Of a stretch of 64,000 nucleotides of DNA, positions 27,350-36,340 are shown piece after piece. Source of the stretch: Methylomonas koyamae. GTDB taxonomy: Bacteria; Pseudomonadota; Gammaproteobacteria; Methylococcales; Methylomonadaceae. The stretch spans positions 62,001 through 126,000 of the forward strand of contig NZ_LUUK01000183.1 of NCBI RefSeq assembly GCF_001644025.1, read 5' to 3'. Every line of letters begins with the position of its first letter. Positions within the stretch are counted from its first letter, which is position 1. Under the pieces are notes generated by a model that was not told the origin of the DNA, did no database searches, and saw nothing but the letters and a program-made list of their open reading frames with translations. A program made the translations under genes and the position numbers.

Positions 27350-28033
27350 ATGATGAAATACAAAGGCATAATTTTTGATTTCAACGGCGTTTTGCTTTGG
27401 GATGCACCGCTGCACGTTCAGGCCTGGCAAGCGACGGCGCTACGCCTTAGAGGCTCACCTTTAAACGACGACGAATTTTCAATCCATGTGCATGGCCGTA
27501 CCAATCGTCACATTTTGAGCTATCTCCGCGGCAGAAACTTTCAAGAAGCAGAGCTGCTTGAGCTGATACAAATCAAGGAGTCAATGTATCGGGATTTATG
27601 TTTAAAAAATCCCGAGACGTTTGTTTTGTCTCCCGGTGCCGAAGCGCTGCTTGACTTGGTTTCTAGCAAAGGTATACCGCGTACCATCGCGATAGCCTCC
27701 GAAAAAACCAATCTGGATTTTTTCATCCAACACCTCGGTCTGGATAAGTGGTTCGATCTGCCACGGATTGTCTTCGACGACGGGGCTCTTCCCGGTAAAC
27801 CCGCGCCGGATATGTACGCCAAGGCGGCAACCAATATTGGTTTGCCGCCGTACGATTGCATCGTTGTCGAGGACGCTATTTCCGGTTTCCAATCCTCCCA
27901 TACCGCCAACATCGGCCATATCGTCGGTCTTGGTCCGCTTGAAACGCATAACAAGCTTCTTGCCTGTCAGGGCGTCTCGACCGTGATCGAGAGTTTTGAG
28001 CAATTTCCGCGCGAGTTGTTAGCCAATGCATGA
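27350..28033 (+). CDS. HAD-superfamily hydrolase, beta-phosphoglucomutase-like
   Basis: The 227-residue protein has the HAD core: motif I FDFNGVLL, motif II IASEKT, motif III lysine in LPGKPAPDMY and motif IV IVVEDAISG, with an alpha-helical cap as in phosphatase/phosphoglucomutase subfamily IA. The second motif I aspartate, the usual general acid, is replaced by asparagine (DFN), which occurs in some family members. Two adjacent ATG codons mark the start. Substrate unknown. A second HAD gene follows 90 bases later. Confidence 0.82.
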   Translation: MMKYKGIIFDFNGVLLWDAPLHVQAWQATALRLRGSPLNDDEFSIHVHGRTNRHILSYLRGRNFQEAELLELIQIKESMYRDLCLKNPETFVLSPGAEALLDLVSSKGIPRTIAIASEKTNLDFFIQHLGLDKWFDLPRIVFDDGALPGKPAPDMYAKAATNIGLPPYDCIVVEDAISGFQSSHTANIGHIVGLGPLETHNKLLACQGVSTVIESFEQFPRELLANA

Positions 28034-28123
28034 CCTGATAACCGTGACCGGTTAGATCGGAATTCAGACCAAATGACCGGAGTCGGCCAGCTATGGCGTA
28101 TCGAAGCGTAGGTAATGCGGTAG

Positions 28124-28783
28124 ATGAATAATATTTGTGTCATCTTCGATTTGGACGGCACACTGGTGGACAGCGAAGGACTGTGCAATCAAGCCTTTCT
28201 CGACCTGCTTCCGCAGTTGGATGATCCGCTGGAGACCTTGATCGAGCGCTATCGCGGCCAAAAACTAAGTTCGATTCTGATTGACCTTGAACACCGTCTT
28301 GGCCTAAAGCTGCCGGATTCGTTTGAACAGCGCTATCGCCAGCGGGTTGCGGCACTCTTCGCGTGTGATTTGAAGCCCATGCCGGGCGTTTTGGAAATGC
28401 TCGCAACCCTGAATTCGCCGAAATGCATTGCCTCCAGCGGGCCGCTTGCGAAAATCCGTCAAGCCTTGGCAGTCAGCGGTCTTGCTGCCTATTTTGGTGA
28501 CAATCTATTCAGTTCCTATGAGATCGGTTCGTGGAAACCCGATCCAGGGCTATTCGAATATGCCGCCAGTGCAATGGGCTTTGAACCGAGCCGGTGCGTG
28601 GTGATTGAAGATAGCGAAGTGGGGGTAATGGCTGCGGTAGCCGCAGGCATGACGCCGCTGCATTTTATACGAACCGGCGTGGCCGATTCGTATCGGACCG
28701 CGGGCAATACGGTATTCGATGATATGTCCCAGCTGCCGCAACTGCTCAAGCGGTTTACTAATATGGCGCCATTCAATCGTTAG
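28124..28783 (+). CDS. HAD-superfamily hydrolase, phosphatase type
   Basis: The 219-residue protein has an intact HAD motif set: FDLDGTLVDSEG (motif I with both aspartates), IASSGPLAKIR (II), SWKPDPGLFEYAA (III) and CVVIEDSEVGVMAA (IV). It is related to phosphoglycolate phosphatase and sugar-phosphate phosphatases. It forms a tandem pair with the preceding, more divergent HAD gene. The exact substrate cannot be told. Confidence 0.85.
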   Translation: MNNICVIFDLDGTLVDSEGLCNQAFLDLLPQLDDPLETLIERYRGQKLSSILIDLEHRLGLKLPDSFEQRYRQRVAALFACDLKPMPGVLEMLATLNSPKCIASSGPLAKIRQALAVSGLAAYFGDNLFSSYEIGSWKPDPGLFEYAASAMGFEPSRCVVIEDSEVGVMAAVAAGMTPLHFIRTGVADSYRTAGNTVFDDMSQLPQLLKRFTNMAPFNR

Positions 28784-28884
28784 CCATTCAGGCCTCACCG
28801 GCAACCGCCAAAATCAGTGAAAATTTCGCCCGAATGCAAGACCGCAGGAAAAAAAGCATGACCGCAAAAGAACGTCAACAATTT

Positions 28885-29303
28885 TGGGTAGCCAACGGCC
28901 GCCGAAGTCAGAATATTGGCCGAGCGCACCGGCTCATCCTCTACCGAGATTAGGCTGATGATGGAGAAAATTCGGCGAGTCTCTCAAGCGGCCGTCACCG
29001 CGATGAAAACGGCGTGAAAGGGGTGGATTTCGACGTGGCCTGTCGAAAAACGCCGGCGATTCGGTGCGGAACATCGTGGAATCTCAAAGCCACGTCGCGA
29101 TGTCGGTCGACAGCATCAACATGGCGCTGAAGGAACAAGCGAGCGCAACCGGGGAAACGGCCGGTCGCGTCGAATCGGTATCGCATGGCGCGCAAGCCTT
29201 GCCGGTTACCGTGGAGCGAACCGAGACGAATGCCAGGGAATTGGTGTCGAAAGCGCAATCGCTGGACAAATTGGCGGCCAAATTTAAACTGTTAATCCCG
29301 CCC
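28885..29303 (+). pseudogene. Decayed methyl-accepting chemotaxis protein, C-terminal remnant
   Basis: Frames in this stretch read, in pieces, AERTGSSSTEIRLMMEKIR and then NIVESQSHVAMSVDSINMAL, KEQASATGE and LDKLAAKFKL. These match the signalling and distal helices of chemoreceptors, in the right order but in different frames. Frameshifts and missing N-terminal parts show a dead gene. A long open frame continuing to 30044 crosses the antisense DUF6513 gene and is not coding. Confidence 0.6.
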
Positions 29304-29333
29304 GTCGCGGGCATTGGCCGGGGCGTTGGCGGC

Positions 29334-30728
29334 TTAGTCTTCGTGCCGCTTCATCGTCGTTCCCGCCGGCTTAAAGGTGTGCAAATCGACCGTGGTTTCC
29401 GCCGCCTGGCTGGCGCAGCCCCAATTCAGCGGCTGGTCTTGGGTGAAGCGCTTGCCCAGTTGCCAGGCGATTTCGGCGCGGGCCAGTTCCACACCCAAAT
29501 AAAACGCGTGACCTCCGTCGGCTTCCACGCCGAGCTTCGGATACAGCTCGAACGGGTCCAGCGCGGTGTGCAGGCCGTCGCGGTTGAACACGTGCAAACC
29601 CTCGCCGCTGACTTGAATCCGGTAGCTCGGGTCCTTGATTTGCCCGGCCAGCGTCTCGATTTCCTCGCGGCTGTTCAGAAACGGCGCGGTGTCGTGCACG
29701 GTCAGCAAGTCGGGGGCAATGTGCTTGGGCAGCGTGTTGTGCTGCTTGGCGGCGTACATGATGCGCCGCGCCCGGTCGGCCTCGCGGATCGCCCGGCAGG
29801 CGTGCTTGCTGACTTCGGTGGCCAGGATGTGGCCGATGTCCAGTTCCGAGCAAATGCCCAGCAACAGCGCATTGATGCCGGAAGTGTCGGCGTGAGTCAG
29901 TTCGGTCAAATTGCCGACGCCCATCATCATCTCCACCTCGGGATAGCGTTGGCGGAAGGCGTGGTTGCGAACCACGGATTCGGTAAAGCCGAAATGGATC
30001 GGGTCCAGAATCGGATCGACGATGAAGGCGCGGCCCTTGGCTAGCAACGTTTCGATGGCCTGGTCCAGCGTGCTCAGGTCGCCGTGGGTTTGCGGAATCA
30101 AAATCGGCGTGGCCGCCACCTCGTCGGCGATCCACAAACTGCGCTCGGTCAAACTCAGCATGTAATCGGCGCCGGCCCCGGCGCCGGCTAGCAAATCGGC
30201 GTCTTCCAGCGAATCGATGCTGACCGTGTAGCCGGCCTGCTTCAAGGTCTGGATGGTCTCGCGCAAATGCGGGAACGGCGTGCCGGGCAGGCAGCCGATG
30301 TCGATTACGTCGGCGCCGTTGGCGACGTAGTAGGCGGCGCGTTGCAAGATCGCCTCGATACCGATGTTCGGCGCATCGACGATTTCGGCGAAGATCTTGG
30401 TGCGGTAGTTGCTCAAATCGTAGTGGTGGGCGGCCATGCCGAAATGTTGCGGCAAATCCTTGATTTCCTCAGGGCCGCGCTCGACAGGCACGCCGAAGTG
30501 TTGGCTCAGCACCGCCAAGTCGCCTCGGCAGCGGCCGGGCAGTATCACCCGGTCGGCGCCCAGCGCATCCGGCAAGCGGCGGATAATCATGTCCACGGTA
30601 ATCAGCGCGGCCACCGTCACGCCCATCACGTGTACCTTGTACTGAAATTCCGGCTGCATCGCTTCCAGTACTTGGCGGACTTGCTTTTCCGCCAATTTGC
30701 CGGTGATGAACAGAATTTTTTCGCTCAT
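29334..30728 (-). CDS. DUF6513 dihydropteroate synthase-like protein of methanopterin-linked C1 metabolism
   Basis: The 464-residue product has an N-terminal DUF6513 part (MSEKILFITGKLAEKQV) and a C-terminal TIM-barrel related to dihydropteroate synthase (VIDIGCLPGTPFPHLRETIQ, SIDSLEDADLLAGAGAGADY, FIVDPILDPIHFGF). In methylotrophs such genes cluster with those for tetrahydromethanopterin synthesis and are a marker of that formaldehyde oxidation route. It overlaps the upstream flavoprotein gene by four bases. The start used is ATG at 30728; a longer frame would run into that gene. Confidence 0.82.
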   Translation of the reverse strand: MSEKILFITGKLAEKQVRQVLEAMQPEFQYKVHVMGVTVAALITVDMIIRRLPDALGADRVILPGRCRGDLAVLSQHFGVPVERGPEEIKDLPQHFGMAAHHYDLSNYRTKIFAEIVDAPNIGIEAILQRAAYYVANGADVIDIGCLPGTPFPHLRETIQTLKQAGYTVSIDSLEDADLLAGAGAGADYMLSLTERSLWIADEVAATPILIPQTHGDLSTLDQAIETLLAKGRAFIVDPILDPIHFGFTESVVRNHAFRQRYPEVEMMMGVGNLTELTHADTSGINALLLGICSELDIGHILATEVSKHACRAIREADRARRIMYAAKQHNTLPKHIAPDLLTVHDTAPFLNSREEIETLAGQIKDPSYRIQVSGEGLHVFNRDGLHTALDPFELYPKLGVEADGGHAFYLGVELARAEIAWQLGKRFTQDQPLNWGCASQAAETTVDLHTFKPAGTTMKRHED

Positions 30729-31261
30729 AGCGCCGCCAGTCTGGCCTTGACCGCGACGATCAATTGCTCCACGTCGTCGACGACCTGGGTGTAGGGAAAG
30801 CGGCGCAAGCGGTCGGTGGCTTCCAAATCGATGGGCCTGGGATAGACCATGAATTTCTTGTGGCCGGGCGCGGTGGTTTCGATTTCCGGTGCGGTATCGC
30901 AGGGATAGATAATGCTCGGAATCCGGCACTTGCCGGCCTGGGCGTACAAATTGGTCGCCAGCGAATCGGCGATACCCAGCACGCATTTGGCGACGGTGTT
31001 GGACGTGGTCGGCGCCATCACGAAGGTATGGTAATCGCCCTTGTAAAACAGACCGACCGGCGGCGCCGAGGCGGCCTTGTCGCGGTACACCGGCATTTGG
31101 GCGCGGATGTCGTCGAGTTTGATGCCGTACATTTTCAGCACTTCCTCGCCGGCCTGGCTCAGATACAGATCGACATGATCCAGCGTCAAAATAAACTCCA
31201 GGCATTCTTCTATGTAATGTCCGGAACCGGTAATGGCCCAGGCGAGACGCGGCGTAGTCAT
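30725..31261 (-). CDS. Flavoprotein of the DmrB/archaeoflavoprotein family
   Basis: The 178-residue protein has the flavoprotein-family core (LAWAITGSGHYIEECLEFI, then VMAPTTSNTVAKCVLGIADS and PSIIYPCD). Close relatives include archaeoflavoprotein and dihydromethanopterin reductase, which reduces dihydromethanopterin to the tetrahydro form. The overlap with the DUF6513 gene (ATGA) and the methylotroph context support a role in tetrahydromethanopterin synthesis; the precise reaction is inferred. Confidence 0.78.
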   Translation of the reverse strand: MTTPRLAWAITGSGHYIEECLEFILTLDHVDLYLSQAGEEVLKMYGIKLDDIRAQMPVYRDKAASAPPVGLFYKGDYHTFVMAPTTSNTVAKCVLGIADSLATNLYAQAGKCRIPSIIYPCDTAPEIETTAPGHKKFMVYPRPIDLEATDRLRRFPYTQVVDDVEQLIVAVKARLAAL

Positions 31262-31344
31262 GGTTAAGGTATCGGTGGCGGGGCGCTTATTATACTGGAA
31301 GCGGCCGGCTTTGCCGTTTGAGAGGGGGCTTCGGCTTCGGCTCC

Positions 31345-31510
31345 GCTCAGCCGGCGGATAGTCGGTGTGTGGCCGACTCGTGTGCTCAGCCGACGGAAAG
31401 TCCGCGCGGGGCCGACTCGCGCCGCTCAGCCAGCGGATAGTCGGTGTGTGGGCGACTCGTGCCGCTCAGCCGACGGATAGTCCGCGCGGGGCGGATGGTT
31501 CGTGCCGCTT
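31345..31510. repeat. Tandem repeat, about four 40-bp units
   Basis: GCTCAG begins units at 31345, 31384, 31424 and 31464 (spacing 39-40). Each unit continues with CGGATAGTC or CGGAAAGTC, then GGTGTGTGG or CGCGCGGGG alternating, then CGACTCG. A shortened fifth unit follows near 31504. The array fills most of the gap between the flavoprotein gene and the divergent MinD-like gene. No spacers are present, so it is not CRISPR. Confidence 0.75.
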
Positions 31511-31617
31511 GGGGACGTTAGCAAGCGTCAAACTTAACGGCATCGCCCGACCGATTTAGGCATAATGTTCATCGGCCTTAACGGTTTAATCTCTATCAAC
31601 GAAAGGAAGGGTGAGCC

Positions 31618-33150
31618 ATGGTGGAATACTCGCGCGCGGAGCCGGCGCGGCAGGCGCATGTCATGACGTTTACCAGCGGTAAGGGCGGCGTGGGCAAGAC
31701 GTGTTTGACCGCCAACATCGCGGCGGCGATGGCGTCGCGCGGCGCCAAGGTCTGCATATTCGATGCCGATACCGGACTTGCCAACATCAATATTCTGTTG
31801 GGCCTACGTCCCGAGTTTACGCTGGAGCACGTGCTGCGCGGCGAAAAAACCATCAACGAGGTAGTCGTCACGACCGCCGGCGGCATCGCCGTGGTGCCGG
31901 GGGCGTCCGGCATCGCCGCCTGCGCGAATCTCGGCGCCGGCGAAGCGCGCAGGCTGTTGGACGCCTTGACGGCCCTGGAAAGCCGGTACGACTACATTCT
32001 GATCGATTCCGCCGCCGGCGTCGCCGAACCTGTCTTGCAATTCGTCGAGGCCGCCCCAACGGCGTTTTTGGTGATCACCGCCGAGCCGACCTCGCTGACC
32101 GATGCCTTTTCCCTGCTGAAACTGTTGAACGCCAGGCATTACCCCGGCCAGTTGAAAGTGATCGTCAATCAAGCCGCCGACTACGCCGCCGCGATGGAAA
32201 CCTATCGGCGCTTCGCCGCCGTGGTCGAAAAATACCTGAGCTTGCGCGCGGACTATGGCGGCTACGTCGCGCGCGACGAAAACCTGCCGCGTTCGGTGAC
32301 GCTGCAATCGCCCATTGTCGAACTCATCAGCCAGTCGCCGGCCAGCCGCTGTCTGACCGCGCTGGCCGACAACATCGTCAAATGCATCGGCGGCGAGTCG
32401 CCGCAAACCGGATTAAGCGATTATTGGCGCGGGGCCTTGATGGAAAGCCAGGTCCCGGCGGATGCGATCGGAGTTGCTGTGCCCGCCGAACCCGCCAACC
32501 CCAAGTTTGGCGATCGCGAACAGGCCGAAGCGGCCTTATTGCGCGGCATCGCCGAATTCGTCGAGCGCCACGGCGAGTTTCCGCAAGCCTTCAAGCAATT
32601 GTTTTTTCGCTGGCTGGAAACCGAAAACCACGCCGCTCCCCGCCTGATCGAATTAGTAACGACCCTGGAAGCGCTGTACACCGCCCGTTACCGCGAGCCG
32701 ATGTTCGGCTTGGAAAGCAACGCCGCCCGGCTGGTTGCGCAAACCGGCGGCGCCGAGGATCAATTGCGCGGCCTGATTCGCCAATTGCGCGACGCTTACC
32801 GACAGGCGCACGCAAGCGACGTAATCGATCTCGAACAGGAACTATCCGCCACGATAGGCCGCGACGACTTCACCGAGGAACGCTTCGAGGCGTTGGCGAT
32901 ACGCATGCGCGCGGCGTTTCAAGCGCGTTTCAACAAGCCTTACCAAAGTCAAAGCGAGTTGTTGCTGGAATCCACCGCCGAGGCGCTGGCGGCGATGGCT
33001 GGTCAAGAACAGGCCTTGCAAACCGAATTCGCCTCCTTGTCCCAGCAAATGCGGCAACTCACCTCGCGGCGCGAAGCATTGTTGACCGCCATCGAACACG
33101 CCCGAGAGCAGCAACTAACCATTGCCCGCCAAAGCCCTATCGACGGCTGA
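31618..33150 (+). CDS. MinD/ParA-family ATPase with long C-terminal extension
   Basis: The first about 265 residues form a deviant-Walker ATPase of the MinD/FlhG type (FTSGKGGVGKTCLTANIA, FDADTGLANINILLG, YDYILIDSAAG). The remaining about 245 residues are helical and unlike MinD, ending in a predicted coiled coil (EQALQTEFASLSQQMRQLTS). No minC, minE, parB or flagellar genes are near. It may position or regulate a membrane or surface structure; this is inference from the fold. AAGGAAGG precedes the ATG. Confidence 0.78.
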   Translation: MVEYSRAEPARQAHVMTFTSGKGGVGKTCLTANIAAAMASRGAKVCIFDADTGLANINILLGLRPEFTLEHVLRGEKTINEVVVTTAGGIAVVPGASGIAACANLGAGEARRLLDALTALESRYDYILIDSAAGVAEPVLQFVEAAPTAFLVITAEPTSLTDAFSLLKLLNARHYPGQLKVIVNQAADYAAAMETYRRFAAVVEKYLSLRADYGGYVARDENLPRSVTLQSPIVELISQSPASRCLTALADNIVKCIGGESPQTGLSDYWRGALMESQVPADAIGVAVPAEPANPKFGDREQAEAALLRGIAEFVERHGEFPQAFKQLFFRWLETENHAAPRLIELVTTLEALYTARYREPMFGLESNAARLVAQTGGAEDQLRGLIRQLRDAYRQAHASDVIDLEQELSATIGRDDFTEERFEALAIRMRAAFQARFNKPYQSQSELLLESTAEALAAMAGQEQALQTEFASLSQQMRQLTSRREALLTAIEHAREQQLTIARQSPIDG

Positions 33151-33495
33151 TACCAGCCGGTCATCGCCGGCCGAGCGGGTCTGACCGCGATCGCCGACTC
33201 GTATCGCAGCCGGTCGGACCGCCCGAGGGCTTGAAATCGGCGCTGTGCGGGCAGTATTCAGTTCGGGCCGAGCTCGCCGAAGTTCACTGATGCACCCTTC
33301 GACAAGCGCTCATGAAACAGCTTTTTATGCTTACAACAATCAACTGCTTACAACAGGGCAAACAAACTAAAAATCGCGTCAAACAGCGACTGTTTCACGG
33401 TAACGCCATGCGCCCGAAGGGGGCTTGCTTTGCGCAGGGCGAACGGTATTTAAGCGCCGGGTTAATCATCCGAAAACCGATGGACGCGCATCGGT

Positions 33496-34216
33496 CTTGG
33501 AATCGCGTGTTTCCAGCGTTCCGTGACGTGTTTCCACGCTTCCGTGTCGTGTTTCCAGCGTTCCGTGACGTGCTTCCACGCTTCCGTGTTGTGCTTCCAG
33601 TGTTCCGTGCCGTGTTTCCGCTCTGGAAACACGTGCTTCAGCCGTTCCGTGAAACCCGAATTGCTGCAAGCCACGCCGGCAGAGGCTTGCAGCGCTTTGC
33701 CCCCTGCGTTGGAAACGCGCGCCGGAAAGGTTTGGGGGCGTTACCCGATTACTCGGGGACTTTACCGCGCGATTTCGGTAGCCGCATCGCGGATTTTGGA
33801 CGTTGCGGCTTTCACAGCCTGGCGAGCATTAGGGCATGTTGAATAACGATCAACCGTTTCGCTCGGCGTGGGCCTGGGAGCTTGGAGTCGGTCGGATTAT
33901 TTCAGTTGACCCAAACGTGAGTCGGGAGCCTATTCGGTGTTAGCGGGGTTTTAGCCGCCGACTTTCTGGCGCTGATTGCGTCAGTTAAGCCGAGGCGGGG
34001 CGCTGAAGGCCAAAATAGGCATCGCGGGATGGCTGATTGCAGTTTATTGCGGTCTGCCGGCTAAAGTGATTCAATGACCGCGCTTTGATCGTAATCGGGC
34101 AAGCAAGCGGTTATGGGTGATATACGGAAGAGAAAGTTGTCGGGGGATCAATGCGTTGGTTCATCGAAGGTGTTTTTTTGGTACATATACAGAAACTACT
34201 TAATTACTAGTTATGC
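33496..34216. repeat. Non-coding module copy 1, ending in integron core GTTATGC
   Basis: From CTTGGAATCGCG to ACTAGTTATGC this sequence is closely similar to 36706-37454. Shared blocks include the 21-bp minisatellite, CCCCCTGCGTTGGAAACGCG, TTTACCGCGCGATTTCGGTA, ATAACGATCAACCGTTTCG, AGGCATCGCGGGATGGCTG and GTGATATACGGAAGAGAAA. The module ends in GTTATGC (34210-34216), which fits the integron recombination core, and the abi-type cassette gene starts 18 bases later. Open frames inside are artefacts of the minisatellite. Confidence 0.75.
33506..33655. repeat. 21-bp minisatellite, copy 1
   Basis: Alternating 21-base units of the type CGTGTTTCCAGCGTTCCGTGA and CGTGTTTCCACGCTTCCGTGT repeat about seven times. 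The period is a multiple of three, so several frames on both strands stay open and give heptad-like pseudo-peptides. There is no ribosome binding site or consistent codon signal for any of them. Confidence 0.75.
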
Positions 34217-34233
34217 ATAGATAGGGAAAACAA

Positions 34234-35082
34234 TTGGAACGATTTAGGCTTCCCGCACATTTAATTTCCGTTTTAAGTGAAGAGCTGTCGTCATCAGAAA
34301 CCCATGCGACAATGGATAGCTTGTTCATGTACGCTAATGCACCTGGCGATCCTCCAGAAGGCAGTAAATTGACTAAGGCACAATCTTGGTTGCGCCGAAT
34401 CAATACTGACGAGAGCTGTGATCCCCTAGAAATAATTGGGTTTCTTATCGAAAGTTATATGGAACCGCCTTTGCCAGAAAAGGCATATTCTTGGGAAGAA
34501 GAACCTTCGCTCAATGAGCATCAAGAAAAAAGGATTGAACGACTAAAACAGGCGTTAGCACGAGCAAATTTGCAGTATATTCCAGGTGCCAGAGTAACCC
34601 ATATTTCTGGTAGCGCTTCGCGAAGCTTAAAAGATATTATCAATAAACTGGATCACACCTCTATTGATCAGGAGTTTGAGCGGGCACTCAGGAATGTTGA
34701 ATCATCGCCGAGAGAAGCTGTATCCGCAGCATGCAATATACTGGAATCAGTCTTCAAAACTTATATAGAAGAAGAAAATTTGGAGACGCCAAATAAACAA
34801 GATTTACAGCCAATATGGAAAATTGTACGAGATGATTTAGGTCTCGATCCAAGCAAGATCGAGGATAGAGATTTGAAAGAAATACTTTCTGGAATGTTTG
34901 CAACTGTCAGTGGGATCGGGGCCTTGCGAACGCACGCTAGTTCAGCGCATGGTGCGGGAAAGAGGATGTATAGTTTGAAACCTAGACACGCGCGGCTTGC
35001 TGTTCATAGTGCGCATACATTAGTAACCTTTATTTTAGAATCGTGGCACGAAAAGCGCGAGGCAAAGAAGATCAATGCATAA
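34234..35082 (+). CDS. Abortive infection family protein (integron cassette gene)
   Basis: The 282-residue protein ends in a region resembling the Abi C-terminal domain (ERALRNVESSPREAVSAACN and ILESVFKTYI, then MFATVSGIGALRTHASSAHG), found in phage-resistance proteins. The N-terminal half is not recognised. The TTG start at 34234 has AGGGA seven bases upstream and lies 18 bases after an integron core; its TAA stop lies within the R'' box of the following attC, both typical of integron cassettes. Base composition is AT-richer than the host. A defence role is inferred from the domain. Confidence 0.78.
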   Translation: MERFRLPAHLISVLSEELSSSETHATMDSLFMYANAPGDPPEGSKLTKAQSWLRRINTDESCDPLEIIGFLIESYMEPPLPEKAYSWEEEPSLNEHQEKRIERLKQALARANLQYIPGARVTHISGSASRSLKDIINKLDHTSIDQEFERALRNVESSPREAVSAACNILESVFKTYIEEENLETPNKQDLQPIWKIVRDDLGLDPSKIEDRDLKEILSGMFATVSGIGALRTHASSAHGAGKRMYSLKPRHARLAVHSAHTLVTFILESWHEKREAKKINA

Positions 35083-35163
35083 CCAGCGTATCAACTTGAC
35101 CCCAAAAAGCTCCGCTCCTATCGTCGCTCCGCTTTTCGGGTCAAGTTATACTAATCGTTAGGT
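35077..35163 (+). repeat. attC-like recombination site 1
   Basis: R'' box GCATAAC (35077-35083) and R' box GTTAGGT (35157-35163, fits GTTRRRY) flank an imperfect palindrome whose arms are AACTTGACCC with AAAAAGC, and GCTTTTCGGGTCAAGTT. Length (87 bases) is in the attC range. It ends the abi-type cassette, with the gene's stop inside R''. R'' deviates at one position from RYYYAAC. Confidence 0.75.
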
Positions 35164-35170
35164 TCCACGC

Positions 35171-35935
35171 ATGCGCCGACTGTTCCACCAATCGCTGACG
35201 GTAATGAAGAATGCCTTCCGCCGCTTGGAGGAACAGGTTCCGCCACCGCGGCCAGTGCCGTGGAACGATAGTTTTGTGTTTCGCCACGTGGAGAAGACGA
35301 TTCAGCAAGCCCTTGTCCAAAAGGCAGCTCGCTTAATTAGCACTCTTCACGCGGTTGACGTTCTGCTCCTAAACGGACATCTACAGGAACAAGCCACTTT
35401 GCAGCGCGTGCTTGATGAAATCGCCGAAGACATTTTTTTTCTGGCCGCAGCGATTACAAATGACGAAATTACTGATCGCCATCGCCAATATCTCGAAGAA
35501 TTCTATGCTGAAGAGTTTCCCGACCCATCTAATCCAATGGCTCGCCATCAGAAACCTAACATGGTGCCGAGAAAGAAAATTCGAGCCTATGTAAATCGAG
35601 TGCTGTCTACCGACCCCAATCCTTCACGTCTATCTGACATTGGTGAATCAGTCAGCAGCGTCTATTCGGGCTTCGTGCATGCCTCATCCCCACAGATCAT
35701 GGATATGTGCGGTGGCGATCCGCCACGTTTCCAAATCGAAGGAATGCTCGGTACGCCCCGCGTGGCAGAACATGTCCGAGATGCATGGAACTACTACTAC
35801 AGGGGGCTAACGGCAATTACCGTCATTGCCAAAGCATTCGGTGACAAACCGCTCGTTGACTCGATGTATCAATATATCGTCAAGTTCGAAGAAGTATCCG
35901 GTGTCGATTATGGCGGCAAGAAAAGTGCAACCTAA
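35171..35935 (+). CDS. Hypothetical cassette protein
   Basis: The 254-residue protein is mostly helical (QALVQKAARLISTLHAVDVL, VLDEIAEDIFFLAAAI) and shares no domain I can name with certainty; the pattern recalls DUF5677-type helical proteins. The ATG begins 8 bases after the R' box of attC 1, and the stop TAA lies in the R'' box of attC 2, so the gene fills a cassette almost exactly. Function unknown. Confidence 0.7.
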   Translation: MRRLFHQSLTVMKNAFRRLEEQVPPPRPVPWNDSFVFRHVEKTIQQALVQKAARLISTLHAVDVLLLNGHLQEQATLQRVLDEIAEDIFFLAAAITNDEITDRHRQYLEEFYAEEFPDPSNPMARHQKPNMVPRKKIRAYVNRVLSTDPNPSRLSDIGESVSSVYSGFVHASSPQIMDMCGGDPPRFQIEGMLGTPRVAEHVRDAWNYYYRGLTAITVIAKAFGDKPLVDSMYQYIVKFEEVSGVDYGGKKSAT

Positions 35936-36025
35936 CCTTTCGGTCAACCGGACCGCCGAGAAGCTGCGCTTCTCGGTTCCCTCCGCGCTTCGCGCTTCGG
36001 CGGCCGGTTACCTCAAACGTTATGC
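35930..36025 (+). repeat. attC-like recombination site 2
   Basis: R'' box ACCTAAC (35930-35936) fits RYYYAAC exactly; the 3' box is GTTATGC (36019-36025), the same variant as at the end of module 1. Between them are hairpin-forming arms, GGTCAACCGGACCGCCGA and TCGGCGGCCGGTTACC. Length is 96 bases. It ends the second cassette. Confidence 0.75.
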
Positions 36026-36050
36026 GTCAATGACAATAGAGTAATAACCA

Positions 36051-36185
36051 ATGGATATATCAAATGCTACGTTGATCTTGGCCGCTTGTACATTGATTGG
36101 ACCTGGTGTTGCCGTTTGGCTAAACGATATTTTTTCAAAGAAAAATGGTCAAGTTTACGAACAACCAAAACATAGAAGGGCCTAG
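36051..36185 (+). CDS. Small predicted membrane protein
   Basis: A 44-codon frame begins ATG 25 bases after the attC 2 core and encodes one hydrophobic helix (NATLILAACTLIGPGVAVWL) followed by a basic tail. Its position right after the attC core is that of a cassette gene. No clear ribosome binding site and no known family. Confidence 0.45.
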   Translation: MDISNATLILAACTLIGPGVAVWLNDIFSKKNGQVYEQPKHRRA

Positions 36186-36260
36186 TGGGTTAACAATGAA
36201 AAAGACTGACATTTCAATAAGTTTAACTATTGATAAACGAGATATTAAAGGAGAAGCCCG

Positions 36261-36297
36261 CGTAGGGCGCAATGCCCGTTGGTTATTGCGCCCTACG
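36261..36297. repeat. Palindromic repeat, left copy flanking the DUF2442 gene
   Basis: CGTAGGGCGCAAT and its exact complement ATTGCGCCCTACG are separated by the 11-base loop GCCCGTTGGTT. A nearly identical copy lies at 36667-36703. It interrupts what may have been a short cassette frame (36195 onward). Confidence 0.75.
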
Positions 36298-36340
36298 GTC
36301 TTAGTGGCAAGAAACCTTTCCCAATTAGAGGGCTTGATCA

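Noticed and set aside
29064-30044. 326-codon plus-strand frame
   Set aside because: Its beginning is a chemoreceptor remnant and the rest is the antisense of the DUF6513 gene.
31345-31510. Possible CRISPR array
   Set aside because: Units are contiguous with no unique spacers and no cas genes.
31701-33290. 529-codon frame in another frame of the MinD-like gene
   Set aside because: Arg-rich shadow translation without a credible start; the overlapping frame carries the ATPase motifs.
33312-33842. 176-codon frame and other frames across the minisatellite (also 36678-37235 and 36640-36900)
   Set aside because: Openness in many frames follows from the 21-bp period; no start signal and no domain.
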